Notes under the pieces: generated by a model | Databases searched by the model: none | What the model was told of the DNA's origin: nothing | Seen by the model: the letters and a program-made list of their open reading frames with translations, nothing else | Source of the DNA: Tenacibaculum soleae | GTDB lineage: Bacteria > Bacteroidota > Bacteroidia > Flavobacteriales > Flavobacteriaceae | Assembly (NCBI RefSeq): GCF_001693415.1 | Contig: NZ_MAKX01000002.1 | Span: forward strand, 62,001 to 126,000 | Length of the DNA: 64,000 bases | Direction of reading: 5' to 3' | Shown here: in pieces, positions 45,893 through 55,640 of the stretch | Layout: every line of letters starts with the position of its first letter | Numbering within the stretch: the stretch's first letter is position 1 | Program-made: the position numbers and the translations under genes

Positions 45893-46474
45893 TTAAGAAG
45901 CTTTTAATTGTACATTATTTTGTCTTATCCTAACGATTAAATCGTTTACTATTTTTTTACCATAATTGGTTGTCAACTCTTTAGTATCTTCTGTAACAAC
46001 ATTCTTTTTATTTATTATTGTAAATGGAGTATTACTTTTTGAAATATTATAATAACTTTTATTACCTGCTAAATATTTTTCTGAAAAAAAAGAGGTGCAA
46101 ACAATTAACCCGTCAATAATATCTTCTGATAATAATTTAATATAATTCACTTCTTTATTAGGATTATTACAAGTTTGATATATCATAACCCGATGACTAT
46201 TTTCACTTGTTTCTTCTGTTATTCCGTTTACTAAATTGTAAAAAAAATCGTTTCTAAAATCAGGAATAATAACACCTATTATGAAGTTTTTTTTCTTTTT
46301 TAAATTTCGTGCAAAAAAATTAGGTGTATAATTTAACGCTGAGGCTATTTTTATTATTTTCTCTTTAGTTAGTGTACTAATTTCATGACTATCATTCAAA
46401 GCTTTTGAGACTGTTGATATCGAAAATCCTGTTTCTAAAGCTATATTTTTTAGTGTTACTGTGTTTTGTTGCAT
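45893..46474 (-). pseudogene. LacI family regulator, internally deleted
   Basis: 193 residues from ATG 46474 (MQQNTVTLKNIALETG), against about 340 in normal LacI proteins. The HTH (FSISTVSKALNDSHEI) and hinge (LNYTPNFFARNLKK) are intact, followed by the first part of the ligand-binding domain (FIIGVIIPDFRNDFFYNLVNGITEE ... GLIVCTS). After TPFTIINKKN the sequence jumps to GKKIVNDLIVRIRQ, which looks like the last helix near the end of LacI proteins. About 130-150 residues between appear missing, in frame. The DNA-binding part may still work but ligand response is probably lost. Could be a functional short form rather than a pseudogene. Confidence 0.6.
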
Positions 46475-46584
46475 TTTTAAAAAGATTTTTCGCTGATTTA
46501 TAGATAAAAGATTCAAAAAAAATCTTTATCAACTTATATTATATATCATTTCTTTACCCTTCACTTAACATGAATCGGTTACAT

Positions 46585-48624
46585 TCAAGTTAACTTTTTT
46601 ACTAATTTTTCTAATGAAGAATAAACCATTAACTCTGTATCCTCAAGCGGGTTACTTAATTTTTTTAAAGTTTTTTGAAGTTCCATATTTTCTTTTTTAT
46701 TAAAAGATTGCCCTTCTTTTAAAACTTTTAAAAGTAATAAGGAGACGTTGTTTAAATCACTATAAGATGTTTTTATGTTTTTTAATAACGGATTGTTTGG
46801 TATTGTTGAAAAATTACTAAACCCTTGAGTCCATCTTTGAAGTAAAATAATTATCTCTTCTTTACTTTCATTTGATGCCTCTTTTAAAAATATTTCGGTT
46901 GCTTTATTAAAAGTAATCGCATCTACAGCATCGGTTGAACAAGCATCTGCAAAAAGTGTAAATGGTGAAAACGTTTTGTACTCTGTACCGCCTTTGTTTC
47001 TTGAATATACTTTTAAAGGCTCGTAAATATTAGTCAATATTTTTAACGAAGTAACATCTTTTGTTTTGCTGATGTTTCTTAAAATAAATTCTTTATTTTT
47101 AAGATGCGTAATTCCTAATTCTTCTAATTGACCATTAACAACAGTTAATCTTTTTCGCATATTATCAACATCTGTCACTTTTTTTGAAGACCAAAATCGT
47201 TCTGCAATAGCAGCGGTTCTTGGCCAAATTCTAGAATCAATTGTAAGCGGAGTTACCAACTCACTCCACATGGTTGCCTCAGCTCCTAAAACTCTTTTTC
47301 GCTCTTCTTTAGTTAGTATCGCATCTCCTATAGGATCTACTGAATAATGATGTTCTACCGACAACATTCTATCAATATAATATCCGTTAGAAAGTACGGT
47401 TTGATATCCTTTTTTAGCAGCTTCTATTAAAGTACTTTGTTTTAATCCTTCGTGTTTTCCTCTCCAAGAATGAATCACTGCTGTAGTTGGTAAAGATGGT
47501 GTTAATATTTCATCCCAACCCATTAACTTTTTATCTAACTTTTTTAATATTTTTTCTAATCTGATGTTAAAAAAAGTTTGTAAATCATGGTTTGTTTTTA
47601 AATCGTGCTTCTTTTTAAATGCTTGAATTTCTATATTTTCATCCCAATGTTTCCCTTCATTTTCATCACCTCCAATATGAAAATATTCATCTGGAAACAA
47701 CGGTGCTATTTCTCTAAATATGGTTTCTAAAAATAAATAAGTAACTTCTTTAGACGGATTTAATGTTGGATCAAAAACTCCAGAAAAACGCTCAACACCG
47801 TACTCATAATTATCTTTACTTCCTAACTGTGGATAAGCTGCTAATATTGCTGATGCATGCCCAGGGACATCAAATTCAGGTACTACTCTAATTCCTAATT
47901 TGGTAGCGTAATTAACTACATCTTTAATTTGTTCTTGCGTATAATACAATCCGTCGGCTGCAATTTCTTGTAATTTTGGATACACCTTCGACTCTACCCT
48001 AAACCCTTGATCATCTGTCAAATGCCAATGAAAAACATTTAACTTTACCGATGCCATGGCTCTTAAATTTCTTTTAATTACATCTATTGGCTGAAAATGT
48101 CTTGAAACATCAATCATTAAACCTCTCCAAACAAAACGAGGTGAATCTTTTATTTCAACCCCAGCTATATAAAAAGAATTTTTATCAAAATTTACTAATT
48201 GCAATATTGTTTCTAAAGCTCTTATTGCGCCAATATCAGTATTTGCAACAATCTCAATTTGACTCTTATTTACATGAATAATATATGATTCATCTGTATC
48301 AGAATTTAAAGCACTTACATTTTTAAAAGTAATTTTAACCGTTGCTTTTTCTTTTTTTACCAAAGGAAACCCCTCGTTAATAAAAACACCCGTTCTATTC
48401 GTTACTCTTCTAATAAAATTAGTTGCATATTCATAAATTCTACTCTCTTTTTTAGACAAACTAATCGTAAAATTTTCATCAACAATTACCTTATTTTTAT
48501 TTTCTATTATTTCTTGTGGCCAAGGCATTAAATTATATTTTTTTGATAATTTATGTTGACTAGTCATACTTAAGAAACAAAGTAAGAAAACTATATAAAG
48601 CTTTTTTATTATTATTTTTAACAT
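46585..48624 (-). CDS. Beta-N-acetylhexosaminidase (GH20)
   Basis: A 679-residue secreted exo-hexosaminidase that frees terminal GlcNAc (or GalNAc) from oligosaccharides. Signal peptide at about 1-22. A GH20b domain (about 35-145) precedes the barrel: HWHLTDDQGFRVESKVYP near 200, VPEFDVPGHASAIL, and the catalytic Asp-Glu pair in FHIGGDENEGKHW near 315, then WDEIL. The C-terminal region has no recognised domain. It is 110 nt upstream of the short LacI gene and 62 nt after the NagB fusion gene, all on the same strand. Chitin oligosaccharides are the likely substrate. Confidence 0.95.
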   Translation of the reverse strand: MLKIIIKKLYIVFLLCFLSMTSQHKLSKKYNLMPWPQEIIENKNKVIVDENFTISLSKKESRIYEYATNFIRRVTNRTGVFINEGFPLVKKEKATVKITFKNVSALNSDTDESYIIHVNKSQIEIVANTDIGAIRALETILQLVNFDKNSFYIAGVEIKDSPRFVWRGLMIDVSRHFQPIDVIKRNLRAMASVKLNVFHWHLTDDQGFRVESKVYPKLQEIAADGLYYTQEQIKDVVNYATKLGIRVVPEFDVPGHASAILAAYPQLGSKDNYEYGVERFSGVFDPTLNPSKEVTYLFLETIFREIAPLFPDEYFHIGGDENEGKHWDENIEIQAFKKKHDLKTNHDLQTFFNIRLEKILKKLDKKLMGWDEILTPSLPTTAVIHSWRGKHEGLKQSTLIEAAKKGYQTVLSNGYYIDRMLSVEHHYSVDPIGDAILTKEERKRVLGAEATMWSELVTPLTIDSRIWPRTAAIAERFWSSKKVTDVDNMRKRLTVVNGQLEELGITHLKNKEFILRNISKTKDVTSLKILTNIYEPLKVYSRNKGGTEYKTFSPFTLFADACSTDAVDAITFNKATEIFLKEASNESKEEIIILLQRWTQGFSNFSTIPNNPLLKNIKTSYSDLNNVSLLLLKVLKEGQSFNKKENMELQKTLKKLSNPLEDTELMVYSSLEKLVKKLT

Positions 48625-48686
48625 CTATTATTATTTTTCTGAAAATTTTACGACTATTGTTCTGCTTATCTTATATTTTTTTTGTT

Positions 48687-50624
48687 TTAAAAGTGGTATC
48701 TTTTAAATGCCTCGATAGCTGCGTAATTAGCCATTCCTAATTTATGATATCTTTCTGCTGTTAATCTATTTCTATCTTCAGCTCTTACCCAAAATTCTCT
48801 AGCATCGTTTCCTTGAAACATAACACCATCTTTTTGAGATTGATGGTAAAAAATTGCGTGACGCTTTTTTATTACCTGATCAGGACTCATAGGTACTGCC
48901 ATTTCAATTTCATGTGATCCCCATTCAAACCAAGCTCCTCTATACAACCAAACCCAACAGTCTTTCATATACTCTTTAGTTTTAAGTATTTCTATCGCTT
49001 CAAACAAAGCATCTAAACACACTTTATGAGTTCCATGTGGATCTGCTAAATCACCTGCGGCATAAATTTGATGCGGCTTAATATCTTCTATCAAAGCACA
49101 CATAATATCTAAATCATCTTTTGACAGATTATTTTTTTTTACCTTTCCTGTTTCATAAAAAGGAAGGTTTAAAAAGTGAACATTCGAATCTTCAAGGCTT
49201 AAGTATCTTGTTGCAGCTAATGATTCTGCTCTTCTAATTCCACCTTTTAACATTCTAACCTCTGGGGAATCAATATGATTTAATGTTTTATTTTTAATAC
49301 TTTTTATAATCGCATCTAAACCTTCATGATCTGATGTTAATGTTTTTGCTACCTCTGCAAATTTTAAAGCGTCGCTGTCTGCTACTGCAATATTACCTGA
49401 TGTTTGATAAGCGATATGCACTTCATGACCTTGTTCAACCAAACGATCAAATGTTCCTCCCATAGAAATAACGTCATCATCTGGGTGCGGACTAAAAATA
49501 AGTACTCGTTTTTTTGAGGGTGTTGCTCTTTCAGGGCGATTACTATCATCTGCATCTGGCTTACCTCCTGGCCAACCTGTAATTGTATGTTGTAACTTAT
49601 TAAATATCTTTATGTTAAAATCATAAGCACTTCCCCCTTCTTCTGATAATAAACCAGACATACCGTGCTGGTTGTAGTCTTTATCAGTAAGTTTTAAAAT
49701 TGGTTTATCAACTTCTTCACTTAACCAAAACACTGCTTTTTTCTTTAATTCTTCTGTCCAAACACATGATGTTACTAACCAAGGTGTTTTAATTCTTGTT
49801 AACTCTGTTGATGCTTCTGCATCAAGAATAAAAGTTGCATTTTTATGTTTTTGTAAATAACTAGCTGGTATTTGCGATGTTATTTCTCCTTCAATTGTTT
49901 CTTTAATAACTGCAGCTTTGTTAATACCCCAAGCTAGCAACACAACTCTCTTTGCGTTTCTAATGGTATTAATACCCATGGTTATTGCTTTTCTAGGTAC
50001 ATTATCTATCCCTAAAAAACTAGGTGCTGCATCTTGTCGTGTTATATGATCTAAGGTTATACTTCTTGTTCCTGAATTATAATGCGATCCTGGCTCATTA
50101 AAACCTACATGACCAGTTCTACCAATACCTAACAATTGAAAATCTAACCCTCCTGATTCTTTTATTTTCAACTCATAATCTACACAATATTGATGAATTT
50201 CTTCTGCCTTTATTGTACCGTCTGGAACATTGATGTTTTCTGGTAATATATCAATATGATTAAATAAATGTTCGTGCATAAAATAATGATAACTCTGCAC
50301 ATCATCTGGTTGCATTGGCCAATACTCATCTAAGTTAAAAGTAACTACATTGGCAAAACTCAATCCCTCTTCATTATGTAAGCGAACTAACTCTTCATAT
50401 ACTTTAATAGGTGAAGATCCGGTTGCTAAACCTAAAACGCATTTTTTATTTTCGCTCTCTTTTTGTTTTATCAGCTCAGCTATTTCATTAGCTACAATCT
50501 TTGAAGCTTCAAGAGAATTGTTAAAAATTATATTATGATTTTTCTCATAACGAGTCTCCTCAAATTGACCTGCAGGTTGATATACTATACTTTGGTGATT
50601 ATATATTTGTACGTCTTTAATCAT
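48687..50624 (-). CDS. nagB: Glucosamine-6-phosphate deaminase fused to a PIG-L/LmbE-type deacetylase
   Basis: A 645-residue two-domain protein. NagB part (about 20-290): TGSSPIKVYEELVR, TFNLDEYW with the catalytic Asp, LGIGRTGHVGFNEPGS, and QIPASYLQKH, converting GlcN-6-P to fructose-6-P plus ammonia. A linker with DADDSNRPERATPSKKR leads to a PIG-L domain (about 370-640) with zinc ligands SPHPDDD and ADPHGTH. PIG-L enzymes remove N-acetyl groups from amino sugars, so this protein may turn GlcNAc-6-P into fructose-6-P alone; no separate nagA is in the cluster. The fusion is known in Bacteroidota. A hairpin terminator lies upstream between it and susD. Confidence 0.95.
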   Translation of the reverse strand: MIKDVQIYNHQSIVYQPAGQFEETRYEKNHNIIFNNSLEASKIVANEIAELIKQKESENKKCVLGLATGSSPIKVYEELVRLHNEEGLSFANVVTFNLDEYWPMQPDDVQSYHYFMHEHLFNHIDILPENINVPDGTIKAEEIHQYCVDYELKIKESGGLDFQLLGIGRTGHVGFNEPGSHYNSGTRSITLDHITRQDAAPSFLGIDNVPRKAITMGINTIRNAKRVVLLAWGINKAAVIKETIEGEITSQIPASYLQKHKNATFILDAEASTELTRIKTPWLVTSCVWTEELKKKAVFWLSEEVDKPILKLTDKDYNQHGMSGLLSEEGGSAYDFNIKIFNKLQHTITGWPGGKPDADDSNRPERATPSKKRVLIFSPHPDDDVISMGGTFDRLVEQGHEVHIAYQTSGNIAVADSDALKFAEVAKTLTSDHEGLDAIIKSIKNKTLNHIDSPEVRMLKGGIRRAESLAATRYLSLEDSNVHFLNLPFYETGKVKKNNLSKDDLDIMCALIEDIKPHQIYAAGDLADPHGTHKVCLDALFEAIEILKTKEYMKDCWVWLYRGAWFEWGSHEIEMAVPMSPDQVIKKRHAIFYHQSQKDGVMFQGNDAREFWVRAEDRNRLTAERYHKLGMANYAAIEAFKRYHF

Positions 50625-50700
50625 CGTATTTGTTTTTAGTAAATTTAATGGCTATCTCTTTTTTTTGCTAACTTTTTCGACTAAAAGCTAAAAAAAAGGC

Positions 50701-50740
50701 ATAAAAAACAACCAGAAATACATGATGTACTTCTGGTTGT
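50701..50740 (-). terminator. Long hairpin terminator between susD and nagB
   Basis: ACAACCAGAAATACA pairs with TGTACTTCTGGTTGT with one mismatch and a 3-nt loop; on the minus strand it is followed by TTTTTTAT. It lies 30 nt past the susD stop and would end or attenuate the susCD transcript before nagB. Confidence 0.88.
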
Positions 50741-50769
50741 ATTATTCAAATAAAAAAACAGTGTGCTAC

Positions 50770-52359
50770 TTAAAAATTTGATGCTCCGGTATCCCACCAA
50801 AGTCTTGTACCTCCATTATCTGGACCATTCAAATACCCAACAGCGGTTGTTACATTTGCTCCATTAGTATTCTTTTCAATATCTACAAAGTTAATACGAC
50901 GCACTTGAATATTGGTATCAATATCTCCTCCACTATTATTTACAACAACAGGGAAAACTCTTGGATATCCTGTTCTTCTGAATTCTGACCAAGCTTCTTG
51001 CCCATCAGGAAACATTGCAATCCATTTTTGAGTAATTATTTGCTCTAACTGCTCTTCATTAGAACCAGCATCGTTATAAGCTACTTTTACATCACTTGCA
51101 TACGCTATATCATTTGCATTATTTAACGCATCTACAAAATCGTTTGGTGTACTTGTATTATCTGCTAAATAAGCATCTACTCCCGAAGAACCATGCTGCA
51201 TGAAAGAAGCTCTTACTCCTGCTTCGTAATTCATTTTAGCATCTCCGGCTCCTGCCCAACCTCTTAAAGCTGCTTCTGCTTTTAAGAAAAACACCTCTGC
51301 TGTTGTTAACCATACTTTACTATTAGCATTTGTAACAATATTTCCTATTGCAGAATGATGTTCATACTGAGATTTAGCAGTAATATCAATTCCTTGACGA
51401 ATCCCTTTATAATCACTTAAAGTCACATCAACTGGGATATTAAAATATTCACTTATTCTATTATCATTAAATCCTTTTAAAATGACTTCCATTTCCGCAC
51501 TCATTCTAATATCTCTCCACCCACTAATTGTTGCTATTGGATGCGTAAAGCCTCCCATATCAACTGTCATTGTTTCAGTAATAAAACCAGCATCACTTGC
51601 TAAGGCTTTTTCTCCTTCAGTTTTTGCTAAAGCTTGATCTGTCTTAGAAACTCTAATAGCTAATCGCAATCGTACTGAATTTGCAAAAGCTCTCCATAAT
51701 GCAATATCTCCTCCTAAATTAGATTCGTCAAAAGGAATAAATTGTACATCTCCTTCATACTGTTTTAAACCATCTATAGCTTCATCTAAATCTGCAAAGA
51801 AAGCTTTATATGCATTTTCTTGAGAATCGTACTCTCCGGTAGTTGCATAATCATCATATTTTGAATATCGTATTGGCCCGAAATTATCAGACACCCTATG
51901 CATTGCCATTACCTTAATAATGTTTGCTAAAAAGATAAATTTCTCTCCACCTGCTGAGTTTGTTAACTCAACCTGTTCTTTTATACCCCTAGCATAAGGC
52001 ATCACTCCGTTCCCATTCTCCGCGTCATAAGCATCCGTCCATATAAAACCATTCCATCCATTAACTAAAGCATAAGTCTGGTTGTTTATATTTCCTGCAA
52101 ACGGAGTTGGAGAAGCCATGTAACCAGAAAAAATATCTGCACTTAAATTTTGTTGCAATTGATAATTCCAAGCTGGTTCAACACGAATTACATTTGAGAA
52201 CATTGGTGAAAACCTAGATCCGATATGGTTATTTCTTTGCGTTAAACTTTCGTTAGATATTTTGTTTGGATCGGTATTAATCCCTGTAAAATCATCTGTA
52301 CATGCATTAACAATAACTAAAACTATTAATAGCTGTATATATTTAATTGTTTTTTTCAT
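50770..52359 (-). CDS. SusD/RagB-type glycan-binding lipoprotein
   Basis: A 529-residue surface lipoprotein that caps the SusC transporter and binds glycan. Lipobox VIVNAC near residue 15-20. It belongs to the SusD-like_2 branch: the RxxY/Trp-rich pattern and the tail EQIITQKWIAMFPDGQEAWSEFRRTGYP near 440-470 are diagnostic. Together with the upstream susC gene (3 nt away) it forms the outer-membrane import pair; the ligand is inferred to be GlcNAc-containing oligosaccharides from the cluster, not from the protein itself. Start ATG 52359. Confidence 0.94.
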   Translation of the reverse strand: MKKTIKYIQLLIVLVIVNACTDDFTGINTDPNKISNESLTQRNNHIGSRFSPMFSNVIRVEPAWNYQLQQNLSADIFSGYMASPTPFAGNINNQTYALVNGWNGFIWTDAYDAENGNGVMPYARGIKEQVELTNSAGGEKFIFLANIIKVMAMHRVSDNFGPIRYSKYDDYATTGEYDSQENAYKAFFADLDEAIDGLKQYEGDVQFIPFDESNLGGDIALWRAFANSVRLRLAIRVSKTDQALAKTEGEKALASDAGFITETMTVDMGGFTHPIATISGWRDIRMSAEMEVILKGFNDNRISEYFNIPVDVTLSDYKGIRQGIDITAKSQYEHHSAIGNIVTNANSKVWLTTAEVFFLKAEAALRGWAGAGDAKMNYEAGVRASFMQHGSSGVDAYLADNTSTPNDFVDALNNANDIAYASDVKVAYNDAGSNEEQLEQIITQKWIAMFPDGQEAWSEFRRTGYPRVFPVVVNNSGGDIDTNIQVRRINFVDIEKNTNGANVTTAVGYLNGPDNGGTRLWWDTGASNF

Positions 52360-52362
52360 TTC

Positions 52363-55300
52363 TTAAAAGTTTATATTAACATTAACTCCAATACTTCTTG
52401 TTGATGGTTGATTATAAATATCAACCCCTTGCAAACCTATACCTGTACTTGCAGAAATATTTGGATCAAATGGAGCCTCTTTGTAAAAGAAGAATAAATT
52501 ATTTGCTATTAGTGATAATCTTACACTTTTAAAGAAATCATTTTTTACAGGTAGTTTATATCCAATAGATAATTCTCTTAAACTTACATTAGTCGCATCA
52601 TACACATACTCGCCTAACATACCATCTCTACCACCTATTGTATTATAATAACTCTGTGCAGTAATTTGAGATCCAACACCTGCTTGATCCACAACGTTAA
52701 TCATTCCTCCATTAATATTTCTAGCATCAGCAGTTGCTTGTGAAACACCATACTTATCATTTACAGCTTCTGTTACACTTACTACATCTCCTCCGAATTT
52801 ACCATCAATTAAAAAACTAAACGTAAAGTTTTTATAATCAAAAGTATTACTCCAACCTAAAGTAAAATCTGGTTGCGCATGAGCTATTGTTTCAAAATCA
52901 GTAGATTCTAAAGTTCCTGATGCATTAACTACTGGCACTCCATTAGCATCTCTTACTAAAGAACGTCCTTTAATACTACCAAAGTCTTCTCCTTCAATTA
53001 ATGAAAACTCATAACCATTAACACCTCTTGCTGTAATAATAGCTTCTCCGTTCTGTAGTGATGGATGTACTGCTACTACTTCATTTTTATTTTGTGCAAA
53101 ATTCAATGCTGAATTCCATGTAAAATTATCATTCTGAATAGGCTTACCATTTAATACTAATTCGATACCTTTATTTGATATCTCTCCCGCATTTACGATA
53201 TTTTGTGAATATCCGTTTGGATTAGGTGCCGCTTGAATAAAAAATATTTGATTTTCAGTTTTAGTATTATAATATGTTAATTCTAAACCTAAACGATTAT
53301 TTAAAAATCGCCATTCTGTACCAATTTCAAACGCTTTTTGTCTTTCTGGTTTTAATGTTTCCCCTTCAATTGGAGCAAAAGTTGGAGAACTTACAGAGGT
53401 ATTTGTTTGATTTATTGAATTTAAAGGTATCGTTGCATAAACAGGAATATCTTTACCCACCTCAGCATAAGAAACTCTAACTTTTGCAAAATTAATTGCT
53501 TCTGGCATTTCAAACATTTCTGATAAAACCCCTGTTAAACCTACTGATGGATAAAAAAACGAGGTAGACTCTGTGTTTACTAATGTAGAAGACCAATCTG
53601 TTCGACCTGTTATATCTAAAAACAGCCTCTTTTTGTACCCAAAGTTTGCTGATGCAAATACAGATTGTACTTCTCTATTTCCTACTGATTGTCTAATATT
53701 ATTAGTTGTTGCAAAATTTGCTATTGTAAATTCATTAGGGAAATTTAATCCCATTCCGTCTCTTCCTGAATCTAATAAAACTTGATCTCCAATAGTATAC
53801 TTAGTTAAACTAGTACCTAACAATCCTGTAAAACTTATATTTTCTGAAAAATCCTTAGAATAATTTGCGATTAAATCAACATACTGTTGTGTGTTTTCAG
53901 TTTTTTCTAACACATATCTTCCATTATCACCAGAATTTACAGGATCTGTACCTGCATACTCTCTCTTATCAAAAGTAAAAAATGATTTATCATAACTAAC
54001 TCTTGATTGTAACGAAAAATCATCTGTTATTTGATATTTAGCAGACACATTTGCTAAAATTCTTTGCGCAACATCTTTACTTAAATTTCTATTAACTAAC
54101 CAATATGGATTTTGTTGAATATTCTCATCAAATGAGGTCGTATATTGATCCATCATATTCGTTACTTGATTAAAATACTCAAATTTATTTTTGTAAATAT
54201 CTCTATCAATTCCAACAGGATGCAAATAAACACCTGTTAATGCATTTGCATACAAACCATTGGTAGGTCTGTTATTAATTCTTTGATCCGACAAGTTAAT
54301 ACTAGCTGAAATATCAATTTTATCATTTAAAAACTTAGCTGTTTCTCTTAACGTTACATTGTTTTTAATTAATTTATTTTGAGGTATTACTCCTTCTGCT
54401 AAGGTATTAGCATAAGAAAAGTATGTTTGTACTTTAGCGTTACCCGATGTTAAAGCTATTGAATTGATTGCTGTATAACCCGTATTAAAAAAACTTTTAG
54501 CATCATTAGATAATCCTGCAGTTTTTGCCCCCCATGATTTAGGATCTGCTACATTACCATTTTCAGCAATCGCACCTCCAACAGAAGCTGATTGATATTC
54601 TGATTGCAACTTAGGCAAAGACATTACATTATCAACCGTAAAACTAGATGATACGTTTACTGACAATCTACCCTCTTTACCTTTTTTTGTGGTAACTAAA
54701 ATTACACCATTTGCTCCTTGACTACCATATAAAGCTGATGCTGACGCACCTTTTAATACCGTAATAGACTCAACATCATCAGGATTAATTAAAGACATAG
54801 CATCTCCACCATCTCTATTTCCTGTTTGACTACCAAAAATATCAGTTCCTGGCTCTGATCCGTTAGAACCATTACCACTATTTAACATTGGCACACCGTC
54901 AATAACATATAAAGGATCATTGTTTGTTGTAGAAGAATTACCTCTTAAAACAACTTTAGCAGCCCCTCCTAAACCAGAAGAACTTCTTGTAATAGTAACC
55001 CCAGCAGATTTACCTGACAAACTATTAATAGGATTTGTTTGCTTTACTTTGGTTAATTCATCACCTTTTACTTCTTGTGCAGAATAAGTAAGCGCTTTCT
55101 TTTCTTTTTTAATACCTAAAGCAGTTACAACCACCTCATCTAAGACGTTATCATTTTCTAATGACACATTAACAACATTAGCATCTCCTACTGTTACCGA
55201 TGCTGTTTTCATACCTACAAACGAAAAGACTAAAACATCTCCTTTGGCAGCCTTTACACTATATTTTCCATCGAAATCTGTTTCAGCACCCTTAGTTGTA

Positions 55301-55446
55301 TTGCTTATTACTACACTTACACCTGGTAAAGGTTCCTTGTCAGTGGCTGACATTACTGTTCCTGTAATTGTTTTTTCTTGTGCTAACGAGTTGTAGGTTA
55401 ACATCAACGAAAAACAAAAGAATAACAGGTTTTTAATTTTTTTCAT
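52363..55446 (-). CDS. SusC/RagA-type TonB-dependent outer-membrane transporter
   Basis: A 1027-residue transporter. Signal peptide (about 1-22), carboxypeptidase-D-like domain (about 24-95, ITGTVMSATDKEPLPGVSVVI), TonB-box/plug entry DEVVVTALGIKKEKKALTYSA, plug domain with VTITRSSSGLGGAAKVVLRG and NNDPLYVIDGVPML, and the 22-strand barrel ending VGVNVNINF. It diverges from the LytS-type kinase; the 194-nt gap between them contains no perfect palindrome and no full promoter match on the minus strand that I could find, which suggests an activator is needed. First gene of the GlcNAc block. Confidence 0.96.
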   Translation of the reverse strand: MKKIKNLLFFCFSLMLTYNSLAQEKTITGTVMSATDKEPLPGVSVVISNTTKGAETDFDGKYSVKAAKGDVLVFSFVGMKTASVTVGDANVVNVSLENDNVLDEVVVTALGIKKEKKALTYSAQEVKGDELTKVKQTNPINSLSGKSAGVTITRSSSGLGGAAKVVLRGNSSTTNNDPLYVIDGVPMLNSGNGSNGSEPGTDIFGSQTGNRDGGDAMSLINPDDVESITVLKGASASALYGSQGANGVILVTTKKGKEGRLSVNVSSSFTVDNVMSLPKLQSEYQSASVGGAIAENGNVADPKSWGAKTAGLSNDAKSFFNTGYTAINSIALTSGNAKVQTYFSYANTLAEGVIPQNKLIKNNVTLRETAKFLNDKIDISASINLSDQRINNRPTNGLYANALTGVYLHPVGIDRDIYKNKFEYFNQVTNMMDQYTTSFDENIQQNPYWLVNRNLSKDVAQRILANVSAKYQITDDFSLQSRVSYDKSFFTFDKREYAGTDPVNSGDNGRYVLEKTENTQQYVDLIANYSKDFSENISFTGLLGTSLTKYTIGDQVLLDSGRDGMGLNFPNEFTIANFATTNNIRQSVGNREVQSVFASANFGYKKRLFLDITGRTDWSSTLVNTESTSFFYPSVGLTGVLSEMFEMPEAINFAKVRVSYAEVGKDIPVYATIPLNSINQTNTSVSSPTFAPIEGETLKPERQKAFEIGTEWRFLNNRLGLELTYYNTKTENQIFFIQAAPNPNGYSQNIVNAGEISNKGIELVLNGKPIQNDNFTWNSALNFAQNKNEVVAVHPSLQNGEAIITARGVNGYEFSLIEGEDFGSIKGRSLVRDANGVPVVNASGTLESTDFETIAHAQPDFTLGWSNTFDYKNFTFSFLIDGKFGGDVVSVTEAVNDKYGVSQATADARNINGGMINVVDQAGVGSQITAQSYYNTIGGRDGMLGEYVYDATNVSLRELSIGYKLPVKNDFFKSVRLSLIANNLFFFYKEAPFDPNISASTGIGLQGVDIYNQPSTRSIGVNVNINF

Positions 55447-55640
55447 AAAATAAAAGTTAATTATTTGTTTTGTTAAATTTAGGTTAAATAAAAAAAGACT
55501 TTAAAAAAAAATATACGAACGACTTAAAAACAAGAACAAACAACATGTTTTTTATAAAAATGACAATTCTATAAATTTTCTTATTGTTTATTACTAAAAA
55601 AAAATTATTTTTCTGCTTTTTTCAACACATTAAAAGATAA

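Noticed and set aside
48081-48287. Plus-strand frames over the hexosaminidase, SusC and NagB genes
   Set aside because: They are shadows of strongly supported minus-strand genes with catalytic motifs.
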